Source: Blastocatellia bacterium (lineage in GTDB: Bacteria; Acidobacteriota; Blastocatellia; Pyrinomonadales; Pyrinomonadaceae). From it: DNA of 64,000 bases. The notes beneath the pieces were generated by a model. The model saw only the letters and a program-made list of their open reading frames with translations, was not told where the DNA came from and searched no databases. Positions within the stretch are counted from its first letter, which is position 1; every line of letters begins with the position of its first letter. The position numbers were made by a program, and so were the translations under genes. Where the stretch lies: NCBI GenBank assembly GCA_003168335.1, contig PMSM01000003.1:248001-312000 (forward strand), given 5' to 3'. Positions 43,175 to 51,744 of the stretch are shown here, in pieces.

Positions 43175-43600
43175 TTACTTTTCACGAGACGTCAGCTGCG
43201 CGCGATCCTTCAGCCGAAAGACGAACTTGAGCCCTGACCAAACATCATCCACGGCGCAGATCTTAACGTCGACCAGCCCTGCCGCAAGACCAATTGCTCG
43301 CACAGTGCCTTCAGAAAGATCTGTGGTTACGCCGGAACTCTTTTTTGGCCACGACACCCAGAGCATTCCGGAAGCGTTAAGCCTCTTCGCGTACTCAGAA
43401 AACTTTCTCTTCAGTTCTTTTTCGCTCTTAACAAACAACTGAGCAAAGTCGAGCGGCTGGCGAGATCGTGAATTGATCCGCACATCTGAAGGCAGATCGA
43501 GTTCGTTCGCGAAACCTGAGGGAGCATTTACGAACGCGATGTTAAAGCCGGGCTTGATGCCCAGCTTTTTGACTAGCGGTGTTCCGGAATAACCAGCCAT
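43175..43600 (-). CDS. DUF3052 family protein
   Basis: A 141-residue protein starting at ATG 43600 (MAGYSGTPLVKKLGIKPGFN). The pattern G-Y-S-GTPL-KKLGIKPG, then LDFAQLFVKSEKELKRKFSE, MLWVSWPKKSSGVTTDLSE and TVRAIGLAAGLVDVKICAVD, fits DUF3052. The function is unknown; the family is often near the end of stress or unrelated genes. An upstream open extension of 19 codons lacks support. Confidence 0.85.
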   Translation of the reverse strand: MAGYSGTPLVKKLGIKPGFNIAFVNAPSGFANELDLPSDVRINSRSRQPLDFAQLFVKSEKELKRKFSEYAKRLNASGMLWVSWPKKSSGVTTDLSEGTVRAIGLAAGLVDVKICAVDDVWSGLKFVFRLKDRAQLTSREK

Positions 43601-43717
43601 ACGAAACCTTGTTTGCTGAGCGGCGATCATGACCGACCGATCAATTCCGCGGCACACAGCAGGGTGTTGTTCAAACGTGTACAGAGGTTGTTGTCAACTT
43701 GAATGCATTGTCGTCGT

Positions 43718-44941
43718 TCACTCGTTAATGATCGGTTCTCCGCCAAAACTGATTCCGCGCTTTTCCCGTCCCAGCGCGATGATGACTACTGCGCCAACAA
43801 GCACGGTAACAGTCGTGAAGGCCATCGTTTTAGGATAACTCGTCCTTGCGGCAAAGATTGCCTGGATGTAAGCGACTGAGCCTGCCAGCAGCACACCGCA
43901 TTGATACGCGAATCCAGGCAAGAAGCCGCGAACGGAGTCCGGCGAGAGTTCCGAAAGGTGCGCGGGAATGATTCCCCAGGCTCCCTGAACCATAAACTGC
44001 ATCATGAATCCACCCATCAGTAAGACGACCAGCGATGGTGAAAGCGCCCAAAGAGGAATGACGAAGATTGCACAGAAGAGGGCAGCGATCATTGATCTGC
44101 GACGGCCAAAGCGATCAGACAGCCGTCCAAACAAGAGGCCGCCGATAATCGCGCCAACCATGGTGAACGCGGTCACGACGGCTACCTTCTGGGGACTGAA
44201 ATGCCACGCGCGTTTGAGCAGCGTCGGGTACATATCCTGCGTCCCATGCGAGACGAAGTTCATCATCATCATTAGAAGCACCAGATAGATAAACAATTTC
44301 CAGTGAGAAGCAATCCCGCGGCCGAGTCCGCCCCAGGTTTCATGGCGTGTTTTCTTCCAGACTTCCGATTCCTTCACGCGGAGGCGAACGAAGATGGCCA
44401 GTAATGCAGGCAATCCGCCGATAAAAAACATTGGTCGCCATCCCCAGCGCGGAAAAACCAGGAAATAGCAAATCGCGGCCAACATATAGCCAGCCGCATA
44501 TCCTTCCTGAAGCAAGCCAGATAATACGCCGCGCCGGTTTGGCGGCACTTTTTCCATCGCCAACGACGCGCCCACGCCCCACTCGCCGCCCATGCCGATC
44601 CCGAACAAAGCGCGCAGTGCCAGGAAAGTAACGTAGTTTGGGGCGAGGCCGGACAAAACCTCAACCACCGAGAAGAAAATGAGATCGATGATTAAGGGAA
44701 GCCGTCGTCCATATCGGTCCGCGAGTAAACCGAAGATAAAAGCGCCCACGGGACGAAAGGCAAGCGTGAGAGTTATCGAAAGCGCGATCTGGGCATCAGT
44801 CTTATGGAATTCCGCGGCAATCGCCGTTAGCGACAGCCCAACCAGAAAGAAATCGAATGCATCCAGGGTCCATCCGAGAAATCCCGCGAACAACGCAGCT
44901 CGGTGACCTTCGGAAACTGCCGGTTTGTTCGATTCATCCAT
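43718..44941 (-). CDS. MFS transporter, metabolite:H+ symporter type
   Basis: A 407-residue protein with 12 predicted membrane segments, starting at ATG 44941 with GAGGCGAG before it. GWTLDAFDFFLVGLSLTAIA is the first-helix signature of the aromatic-acid/sialate symporter group (AAHS, NanT, ShiA). The MFS loop motif is GLLADRYGRRLPLIIDLI, and GRLSDRFGRRRSMI occurs in the second half. It probably imports an organic acid with protons; the substrate is unknown. The gene is divergent from msrP. Confidence 0.88.
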   Translation of the reverse strand: MDESNKPAVSEGHRAALFAGFLGWTLDAFDFFLVGLSLTAIAAEFHKTDAQIALSITLTLAFRPVGAFIFGLLADRYGRRLPLIIDLIFFSVVEVLSGLAPNYVTFLALRALFGIGMGGEWGVGASLAMEKVPPNRRGVLSGLLQEGYAAGYMLAAICYFLVFPRWGWRPMFFIGGLPALLAIFVRLRVKESEVWKKTRHETWGGLGRGIASHWKLFIYLVLLMMMMNFVSHGTQDMYPTLLKRAWHFSPQKVAVVTAFTMVGAIIGGLLFGRLSDRFGRRRSMIAALFCAIFVIPLWALSPSLVVLLMGGFMMQFMVQGAWGIIPAHLSELSPDSVRGFLPGFAYQCGVLLAGSVAYIQAIFAARTSYPKTMAFTTVTVLVGAVVIIALGREKRGISFGGEPIINE

Positions 44942-45115
44942 CAACACTCGCCTCAAAATGACTTGACGCAATAAAAAACGCGGCGATACTAATATTTTGC
45001 AGGCAGCGCATTCAAGCGATTTATTAACATCACCCGAATGCATCAAACCAATTGAGGAGCTTTGCGCGTAGTTTATGTGTAAGGGACTAGCGAGGTCGAA
45101 AGAAGTCTAATCAGC

Positions 45116-46102
45116 ATGTTGATTAAGAAGCCGGGCGAGATTAAGTCGAGCGAGATCACAGACCAGAAGGATTATCTAAACCGCCGTCTGTTCATGCGTG
45201 GCGCCGTTCTGGCTGGCTCAGTTGCGGCGACCGGCCTCCTCTATCGGAAACTGAATTCGCTACCGGCAGTCGTCCAGGAGCGTCCCAGGATAGCCGGCCT
45301 CGTCACACCCCCTTCCGATGAAGCGATGCGCAAGGGCTTCAAGCTAAATGAAGCGCTAACTTCGCTTGAAGACATAACGAACTACAACAATTTTTACGAG
45401 TTCGATAGCGATAAGAAGGCGGTGGCATCACTGGCGCGCGGATTTGTCACACGCCCATGGGCCGTTGCAGTCGAGGGTCTAGTGAACAAGCCGAGGGTCT
45501 TCGATATTGACGAGTTGCTTAAATTGGCGCCGCAGGAGGAACGCATCTATCGACACCGCTGCGTTGAACGCTGGTCGATGGTGATTCCGTGGGTCGGTTT
45601 TCCGCTGAGCGTGCTGCTGAAGCTGGTCGAGCCGTTGTCGTCAGCGCGATACGTTGCTTTCGAAACGCTCTACGACCCTAAACGGATGCCCTATCCAATC
45701 AGCAGCGGACTTGATTGGCCTTACGTCGAAGGCTTGCGGCTGGACGAGGCGATGAATCCGCTGGCGATTCTGGCATCCGGGTTATACGGCCAGACTATGC
45801 CGCCGCAGGACGGGGCACCGATTCGTCTGGTTGTGCCGTGGAAATACGGCTTCAAAAGCATTAAGTCAATCGTCAAAATCAAGTTGGTCGCTGAGCAGCC
45901 GCCGACGACCTGGAGTGTCACAGGCCCCAACGAATACGGCTTTTATTCGAACGTGAATCCCGCCGTCAGTCATCCGCGCTGGAGCCAGGCGACAGAGTAC
46001 CGAGTCGGCGAGTTCACCGGTCGCAGCACGCTCCTGTTCAATGGTTACGCCGATCAGGTGGGGTATCTGTACGAAGGGATGGACCTCAAAGCGAATTACT
46101 AA
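45116..46102 (+). CDS. msrP: MsrP, periplasmic protein-methionine-sulfoxide reductase catalytic subunit
   Basis: A 328-residue molybdopterin enzyme. The N-terminus ([20 protein letters not shown]) is a Tat-type signal. The Mo ligand is Cys149 in [20 protein letters not shown], and [17 protein letters not shown] and [19 protein letters not shown] are family marks. It reduces methionine sulfoxide in envelope proteins. It is followed 73 bases later by msrQ, with a REP-like palindrome pair in between. Tat export fits the tatB-tatC genes at 55.5-57.1 kb. Confidence 0.94.
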   Translation: MLIKKPGEIKSSEITDQKDYLNRRLFMRGAVLAGSVAATGLLYRKLNSLPAVVQERPRIAGLVTPPSDEAMRKGFKLNEALTSLEDITNYNNFYEFDSDKKAVASLARGFVTRPWAVAVEGLVNKPRVFDIDELLKLAPQEERIYRHRCVERWSMVIPWVGFPLSVLLKLVEPLSSARYVAFETLYDPKRMPYPISSGLDWPYVEGLRLDEAMNPLAILASGLYGQTMPPQDGAPIRLVVPWKYGFKSIKSIVKIKLVAEQPPTTWSVTGPNEYGFYSNVNPAVSHPRWSQATEYRVGEFTGRSTLLFNGYADQVGYLYEGMDLKANY

Positions 46103-46105
46103 TTG

Positions 46106-46162
46106 TGGAGTGCGGCAACTAGTTGCCGCTTTCAAAAGCGCCGACTAGTCGGCGCACTCCAT
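46106..46162. repeat. REP-like pair between msrP and msrQ
   Basis: Left unit GGAGTGCGGCAACTAGTTGC and right unit GCGCCGACTAGTCGGCGCAC are inverted. Same family as at 16940 and 26601, but with diverged centres in the two arms. Confidence 0.85.
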
Positions 46163-46175
46163 ACCAGGCTCGAGT

Positions 46176-46799
46176 ATGAAAGAAACGCGTTTCCCCAAAC
46201 TAGTTCTCCTCGTTAACGGCCTCGTGCCGTTGACGCTGCTGTTATGGGACGTGTATCGAAAACAGGTCGGCGCGAATCCGCTGGAGTTCGTCACCCGTAC
46301 CACCGGGATGCTGACGCTGGTTTTTCTGCTCATTTCTCTGGCAGTGACACCTTTGCGAAGGATTACCGGACTCAACTGGCTCACCAGGTTTCGCCGGATG
46401 CTGGGGCTTTTCGCTTTCTTCTACGGTTCGCTTCACCTGATGACGTACATAGCGTTCGACCGCTTCTTCCACCTGACCACCATCCCCGGTGATGTCGCCA
46501 AGCGCCCGTTCATTGCTATCGGGATGACAGCATTCTTTCTAATGTTGCCGCTGGCGATTACCTCAACCGATAGAATGGTAAAGCGTTTGGGCGGAAAGCG
46601 CTGGATGCGCCTGCACCGGATCGTTTATCTGTCTGGAGTCCTCGGCGTGCTGCATTACTACCTGCTGGTTAAGTCCGACGTGCGTTTGCCCATGACGTTT
46701 GCGTTCCTGGTGGTAGTGCTGCTTGGATTTAGAATTTTTGCCAAGTATTACTCGACGCCACCTCGTAGTACGGCCAGTTTGTTTCCGCCATCTCAATAG
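46176..46799 (+). CDS. msrQ: MsrQ, heme-containing membrane partner of MsrP
   Basis: A 207-residue membrane protein with six hydrophobic segments of the ferric-reductase type. The heme-ligand His blocks are FAFFYGSLHLMTYIAFDRFF and RLHRIVYLSGVLGVLHYYLL; ALNPLEFVTRTTG-like sequence near the start (VGANPLEFVTRTTGMLTL) is family-specific. It delivers electrons from the quinone pool to MsrP. It completes the envelope methionine-repair pair. Confidence 0.94.
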   Translation: MKETRFPKLVLLVNGLVPLTLLLWDVYRKQVGANPLEFVTRTTGMLTLVFLLISLAVTPLRRITGLNWLTRFRRMLGLFAFFYGSLHLMTYIAFDRFFHLTTIPGDVAKRPFIAIGMTAFFLMLPLAITSTDRMVKRLGGKRWMRLHRIVYLSGVLGVLHYYLLVKSDVRLPMTFAFLVVVLLGFRIFAKYYSTPPRSTASLFPPSQ

Positions 46800-46959
46800 C
46801 ACCTGGCAATTGTTAACGAGAGGAAACCGGTTCAACGGTTTGGATCGACGGCGTTTGAAGCGGCTGCACTCGCACTGGCAACTTTCGCGCGATCACGATG
46901 AGGCGGAAAGCTGCTGAGATACGGACGGATTTGCTTGACACGTCTGTTAACTTTCTTTC

Positions 46960-47724
46960 GTGCTCGATCCGACCAAGCGATTTTCAAACCGCGTAGACAA
47001 CTATCTAAAGTATCGTCCCACTTATCCGCCGGCGATTATTCCTTTGCTTGAATCAGAATGTGGCTTGAATGCGGAATCGGTGATTGCCGATCTGGGTTCA
47101 GGTACCGGCATCTTGACTGAGCTTTTTCTGAAAGGTGGCAATCCGGTTTTTGGCGTCGAGCCAAATCCGGAAATGCGCGTTGCCGGCGAGAGGGTTTTGG
47201 CGAAGTATCCGCGGTTCTCCAGTGTGAATGCTGCTGCTGAAGCGACGGGCCTTCCTGGTCATTCCGTCGACCTCATCGTAGCCGGTCAGGCCTTTCACTG
47301 GTTCGATCGCGCGGCAGCGCGCCCCGAGTTCGTCCGGATCCTAAAATCAGACGGTTCGCTCGTGCTGGCCTGGAACGGCTATCGAGTGGAATCCAGCCCG
47401 ATGATGGCTGCTTACCAGAATCTGGTACTGCGTTACGGCACCGATTATTCAGAGGTCCAGCGCGAAGTTGTGGGCTGCGACGTCGAATCATTTTACGCGC
47501 CCGGTAGCTGTCAGTGCGCGCGCTTCGAATTTCAACAAACGTTTGATTACGAGGGTCTGAAAGGCCGTCTCCTATCGGCCTCGTACGCGCCGGAACCCGA
47601 TCATCTCAACTATGACGCGATGCTGAGCGACCTGCGAAAAATCTTTGACGCTAACGAGAAGGACGGAAGAGTAGTCTTCGACTACGAAACCGAACTCTAT
47701 TACGGGCAGCTTCCAGCCAGATAG
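46960..47724 (+). CDS. Class I SAM-dependent methyltransferase
   Basis: A 254-residue enzyme. It has RFSNRVDNYLKYRPTYP, then the SAM motif VIADLGSGTGILTELFL, FGVEPNPEMR (acidic end of strand 2) and SVDLIVAGQAFHWFD; the second half is a lid with RFEFQQTFDYEGLKGRLLS. This is the pattern of the Ubie/Methyltransf_11 group that methylates small molecules. The substrate is not known. It starts at GTG 46960. Confidence 0.88.
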   Translation: MLDPTKRFSNRVDNYLKYRPTYPPAIIPLLESECGLNAESVIADLGSGTGILTELFLKGGNPVFGVEPNPEMRVAGERVLAKYPRFSSVNAAAEATGLPGHSVDLIVAGQAFHWFDRAAARPEFVRILKSDGSLVLAWNGYRVESSPMMAAYQNLVLRYGTDYSEVQREVVGCDVESFYAPGSCQCARFEFQQTFDYEGLKGRLLSASYAPEPDHLNYDAMLSDLRKIFDANEKDGRVVFDYETELYYGQLPAR

Positions 47725-47736
47725 AAAACAACTTTA

Positions 47737-48177
47737 TTGCGAGACCGATTGTTCGTGGAATTTCCTGGCGGTGCTCCTTTGGGGGATCGACTCGGAGCCA
47801 GCCTGCAAATACCGTTCGGTCCGTGCTGCGTGTTCGTCGGCACGCGCCGAATATCATTCATCACCCGCAAAATATCGTCTGGTATTCGTCAAATTCCAAC
47901 CGACATTTCCGACGTGTCGTGCGACACGTGCCGTAAACTAACTAGTACGCCACAGATATCGTTCGACATGCGCCGCGGGTCAGACGACACGTCACGAACA
48001 TTGTTCGACATGCGCCGCGGGTCAGACGACACGCCACAGATATCGTTCGACATGCGCCGTGGGACAGACGACACGGGGCACATATCGTCTAACACGCGGC
48101 ACATATCGTCTAACACGCGGCACATATCGTCCGACAGACGTGCCGTGTCACCTGACATTTTCAAACTGTCAGGCTGA
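47737..48177 (+). CDS. Possible heptapeptide-repeat protein over the 21-bp array
   Basis: A frame of 146 codons from TTG 47737. The first 28 residues are non-repetitive; from about residue 29 the sequence follows a seven-residue period of the form R-x-I-S-x-D/N-T, e.g. RHISSNT, PQISFDM, RRGSDDT. The last unit ends exactly on the stop codon. The minus strand is also open across the array, because 21 is a multiple of 3, so coding is not proven. No signal peptide or known family is recognised. It lies 12 bases after the methyltransferase stop. Confidence 0.35.
   Translation: MRDRLFVEFPGGAPLGDRLGASLQIPFGPCCVFVGTRRISFITRKISSGIRQIPTDISDVSCDTCRKLTSTPQISFDMRRGSDDTSRTLFDMRRGSDDTPQISFDMRRGTDDTGHISSNTRHISSNTRHISSDRRAVSPDIFKLSG
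47821..48177. repeat. Tandem array of seventeen 21-bp units
   Basis: Seventeen contiguous units of exactly 21 bases, most ending in GAC or AAC, with the recurring core CACATATCGTCTAAC or CAGATATCGTTCGAC. Units 7-12 alternate between two types (a 42-bp higher-order repeat: ACGCCACAGATATCGTTC and ATGCGCCGCGGGTCAGAC). Outer units are more diverged than the inner ones, as expected for an array that grows and shrinks in the middle. No spacers are present, so it is not CRISPR. Confidence 0.9.
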
Positions 48178-48244
48178 AATTGTCCGACTTCCATTCATTT
48201 CAGGGTTTTTCTGCCACATTATTACGGTCGGCGGCCATCCGTTG

Positions 48245-48397
48245 GGTAGTGTCTCAATTTGAGTGAGGTCAGTACCGGGAGCGGTAGCGACCGGGTAACA
48301 GTCCTTGGCAAATCTAGAGTCTGAGATCAGCTGCGACCCGGTCGCTACCGCTCCCGGTACTGACTCCATAACGTCCGCCGCAAATTAAGACACTACC
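48245..48397. mobile_element. MITE-like element with target-site duplication
   Basis: A 153-bp element. Terminal inverted repeats GGTAGTGTCTCAATTTG (48245-48261) and CAAATTAAGACACTACC (48381-48397) match at 16 of 17. The direct repeat ATCCGTTG flanks both sides (48237-48244 and 48398-48405), an 8-bp target duplication. Inside, a perfect 29-bp inverted repeat (48268-48296 and 48336-48364) can form a long hairpin. No transposase is encoded. It ends 74 bases before the selenoprotein start. Confidence 0.85.
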
Positions 48398-48471
48398 ATC
48401 CGTTGTCAGACAACACCTGCCGGAGTAAACTCTGCGTGCTTCCGAGACCTGAACCGAGGAGACGAATCGAA

Positions 48472-49074
<603 letters not shown>

Positions 49075-49133
49075 GTCGGGCTAATGCCCGACCGAGCGGG
49101 CGGTAGCCCGCTTCTAAACGACTCAAACACTAC

Positions 49134-49529
49134 TCAAAGATAGGACGAGCAGGGCTTTCGCTTTAGTAACTGAGCTTCTCCGGCCGAGTTCTTAAGCCTT
49201 AGTCCTGCCGCGGTGACCGTGCCGGTGAACTTTTCGTCGCCCACAGTGAAATTCACAGTGTTACCCTTCACCTGTACCGGCACCCACTCAGGCTTTGGAT
49301 CTTCTGCGCCACCCTGGGCAATCTGCACGATCGCATAATGGCCATCACCGGCAGACACCAGAACTACGCGCATGCCTTCCAGGTCCCCCGACCCTTTGCC
49401 TACGGTGAAATTCTCGTAGACCCCGGTCACACTGGCGGTTTTTTGGGGGCCAGGCTTTTTCGCCAGCGCCGCCGGGATGACGATCAAGCAAATCAAACAA
49501 GTCAAAAACGCGCGCACAGTTAACTTCAT
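49134..49529 (-). CDS. Small secreted protein of unknown function
   Basis: A 131-residue exported protein. ATG 49529 follows GGGAG and gives MKLTVRAFLTCLICLIVIPA as signal peptide, cut near ALA. The mature part is beta-rich: ASVTGVYENFTVGKGSGDLE, MRVVLVSAGDGHYAIVQIAQ, VPVQVKGNTVNFTVGDEKFT and GTVTAAGLRLKNSAGEAQLL. It resembles small beta-sandwich secreted proteins, but no family is recognised. It follows the large VWFA gene by about 70 bases. Confidence 0.75.
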   Translation of the reverse strand: MKLTVRAFLTCLICLIVIPAALAKKPGPQKTASVTGVYENFTVGKGSGDLEGMRVVLVSAGDGHYAIVQIAQGGAEDPKPEWVPVQVKGNTVNFTVGDEKFTGTVTAAGLRLKNSAGEAQLLKRKPCSSYL

Positions 49530-49602
49530 TGAGATTCTCCCTTTTCGCTCAGTAATAAGATTTGGATTGTACCCTACCCGCGACGCGCAAGCTGCCCGTC
49601 CA

Positions 49603-51720
49603 TTACTCGACTGAAAAATTAATTCTCTGCGACGAGCTGGTTCCAGAAATCCTATCGGTGGCTGATACCTGGAGAGTGTAAGAGCCGGGCAGCAGTTGGT
49701 TAAGACCGATCTCCGACCAGTAAGGCAGGCGCCATGGATTCTTTGCCACGTCCGGCGGAATGCTGCTCGGAGCAATAGAGATAACTTGTTGGCTGCCGCG
49801 AAAAACAGCAGCAGTGATCGAAACGTCAGGCGCGCCGGCAATCCTCGCCGCGTTGTACACGTAAGTTTGAAATCGCAGGACTGAAGTGCGAGCAAAACGA
49901 TGATTGACGCCCACGCGGATCGGCTGCGGCGCGGCCGGCCGCTCTCCGAGAAATAAACTGCTCATACTAAATGTGGCCGGAGCGAGCTGAGGAATCTCGA
50001 TCCATCCAATAGCACTGCCAGTGCGTCCGCTTTTACTGTCCCTCGTCGCCACGCGGACCTGATAGAGTCCCGGCGGCAACGGCAGCGACTGGCTCCAGGT
50101 CACGAAACGTTGGTCCTTTGATTGGACTGCTTCACGCGGGACCCGTACTTTCTGCTTGAACGTTGAGAAAAGACCGCGGTCGTCTAGCGCAATTCCCAGA
50201 ACATCCACTATCGCCTCTTGCCCACCTTCCGGCCCGTCAAAGCCCAGCACCTCGCTGTCAATCTGCATCGACACATCAAGCGCGGTGCCCTTGTCCTCAG
50301 TCTGCACATAGCCCGCCGAGAGAGAGGTCGGTAACTCCCGCCGTGGATAAAGCGATCCCAGGGCCGCGCGTAGTTCGTTTTCAGGCGAACGGCTTGAGGG
50401 CGCCGCCACTTCCGGGTTGACAGTCTTCGCTGTTTGATTAGGTTTGAAATCGAAGAAGTGACGCCGCATTCGGACACGCAAATCCGGACGATCCTTGATG
50501 ACTACATCGATGCGAGATTTTCCGGCCTTCTGACTTTCCGTGTCCGGCCGCCAGGCCAGCAGGTAATAAGCAGAACTCTCTTGTAAGGCTTGCGACAGCC
50601 CCTCGTCGAGCGTGTTGGAGTTAAGGTACGCGCGCCCGCCGGTCTCGTCGGCCAGAGTTTCCAGCGGTTCCTGCGGCATCTTGCTTTCTGCCAGAGTCCT
50701 GCCGGCCGTTCTTGAACCGAAGTCCGGATAATCATTCTTGGATACATCAACGCCCGCTCCCAGAAAATTCGCCCGCGTGTCCAGCGTGTAGACGACTGCC
50801 CCGGCGCGCGCCGCTTCGTTGGACAGGCTTTGCATGACATCCCGACCGCTGGACCTTTTGATGTCCATCACAAAGCCGTCTGAGATAAAAAAGAAAAGCT
50901 TGCGCCCCGCGAGTGGTCCAGTGGAACGTATCAGGCTCTGAAGTCGAGAAAGAGTTTCGTTCTCAGCGAGCCTGGATTGAGCGTTGATCTGACGGACTCG
51001 GTTCTTAACTATGTTCACGGCGTTAATAGGGCTCTGCATCTGAAACTCCTTCATCGTCGCTTCAACCAGATAGGCAAAGAGCCCGCGGTCGCCGCGATTG
51101 GCGACCAGATTCGCATCGACCTCACTGATCGAAACCTGACTTGCGATTGTCTCAGGATTGAATTTGTAGTTGAGCCGGTCGATGGCCTCGCGCAAGACCG
51201 CCTTGTTGTCGGTTAGCTGCTGGAGGAAACCGATCTGTCCGCTGGTCGAGACGATGGCCACCCGGTCGTTAGCCATCATCTTGTCGTCGACAAAGTGAGT
51301 CAAAAGCGATCGCGCGCGCGTCATGCTGTCCCCTGCCAGATGCACGTCATCTACAAAAAAGAAGATTGTGCGCCCTCGTTCTGATTCCGCTGCTGACTTA
51401 TCTTCCTGTTTGGCGATAGGAGCAGTATCAGCCTTTCGCGCCGCCGCCAACTGTTTCTCTTCCGCGGCGCTTCCCGCCGCGAGCTGCTCAAAGAAGGCCA
51501 GGGGCTGTAATTTGTTATCGACTCGCAACTCGAACTGTTCGGGTTTCAAGCCATCAACGAAACGGCCTCGCTTATCCACGACCGTCAGATCGGTCTGTAC
51601 CAACTCTGTTTTTACGCGTACGACATCATCGGCCTGTTGTTTTGATTGAGGATTTTGCGATTGGCCGTACGAAGAGAAGGCACTAGACAACACAATCAAT
51701 AGGAGAATTCCGTAAGCCAT
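49603..51720 (-). CDS. Large VWFA-related secreted protein
   Basis: A 705-residue exported protein. The signal peptide is MAYGILLLIVLSSAFSSYGQ. After VRVKTELVQTDLTVVDKRGR comes a VWA domain (about 115-375) with TIFFFVDDVHLAGDSMTRAR, a MIDAS-like site, and KLFFFISDGFVM. The acidobacterial signature EPLETLADETGGRAYLNSNT follows. Residues about 440-705 form further beta-rich modules (YQVRVATRDSKSGRTGSA, GSYTLQVSATDRISGTSSS). It is related to the pair at 2344 and 3529 but almost twice as long. The next gene downstream, a SurA-DsbA fusion, starts close and runs in the same direction. Confidence 0.85.
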   Translation of the reverse strand: MAYGILLLIVLSSAFSSYGQSQNPQSKQQADDVVRVKTELVQTDLTVVDKRGRFVDGLKPEQFELRVDNKLQPLAFFEQLAAGSAAEEKQLAAARKADTAPIAKQEDKSAAESERGRTIFFFVDDVHLAGDSMTRARSLLTHFVDDKMMANDRVAIVSTSGQIGFLQQLTDNKAVLREAIDRLNYKFNPETIASQVSISEVDANLVANRGDRGLFAYLVEATMKEFQMQSPINAVNIVKNRVRQINAQSRLAENETLSRLQSLIRSTGPLAGRKLFFFISDGFVMDIKRSSGRDVMQSLSNEAARAGAVVYTLDTRANFLGAGVDVSKNDYPDFGSRTAGRTLAESKMPQEPLETLADETGGRAYLNSNTLDEGLSQALQESSAYYLLAWRPDTESQKAGKSRIDVVIKDRPDLRVRMRRHFFDFKPNQTAKTVNPEVAAPSSRSPENELRAALGSLYPRRELPTSLSAGYVQTEDKGTALDVSMQIDSEVLGFDGPEGGQEAIVDVLGIALDDRGLFSTFKQKVRVPREAVQSKDQRFVTWSQSLPLPPGLYQVRVATRDSKSGRTGSAIGWIEIPQLAPATFSMSSLFLGERPAAPQPIRVGVNHRFARTSVLRFQTYVYNAARIAGAPDVSITAAVFRGSQQVISIAPSSIPPDVAKNPWRLPYWSEIGLNQLLPGSYTLQVSATDRISGTSSSQRINFSVE

Positions 51721-51744
51721 GCGATTAAGACACTCCGTTGGTTC

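Noticed and set aside
47821-48177. CRISPR array
   Set aside because: The repeated units are contiguous and without unique spacers, and no cas genes are near.
47889-48194. Minus-strand heptapeptide protein over the tandem array
   Set aside because: Open only because the unit length is a multiple of three; no better start or ribosome site than the plus-strand frame, so not listed as a separate gene.
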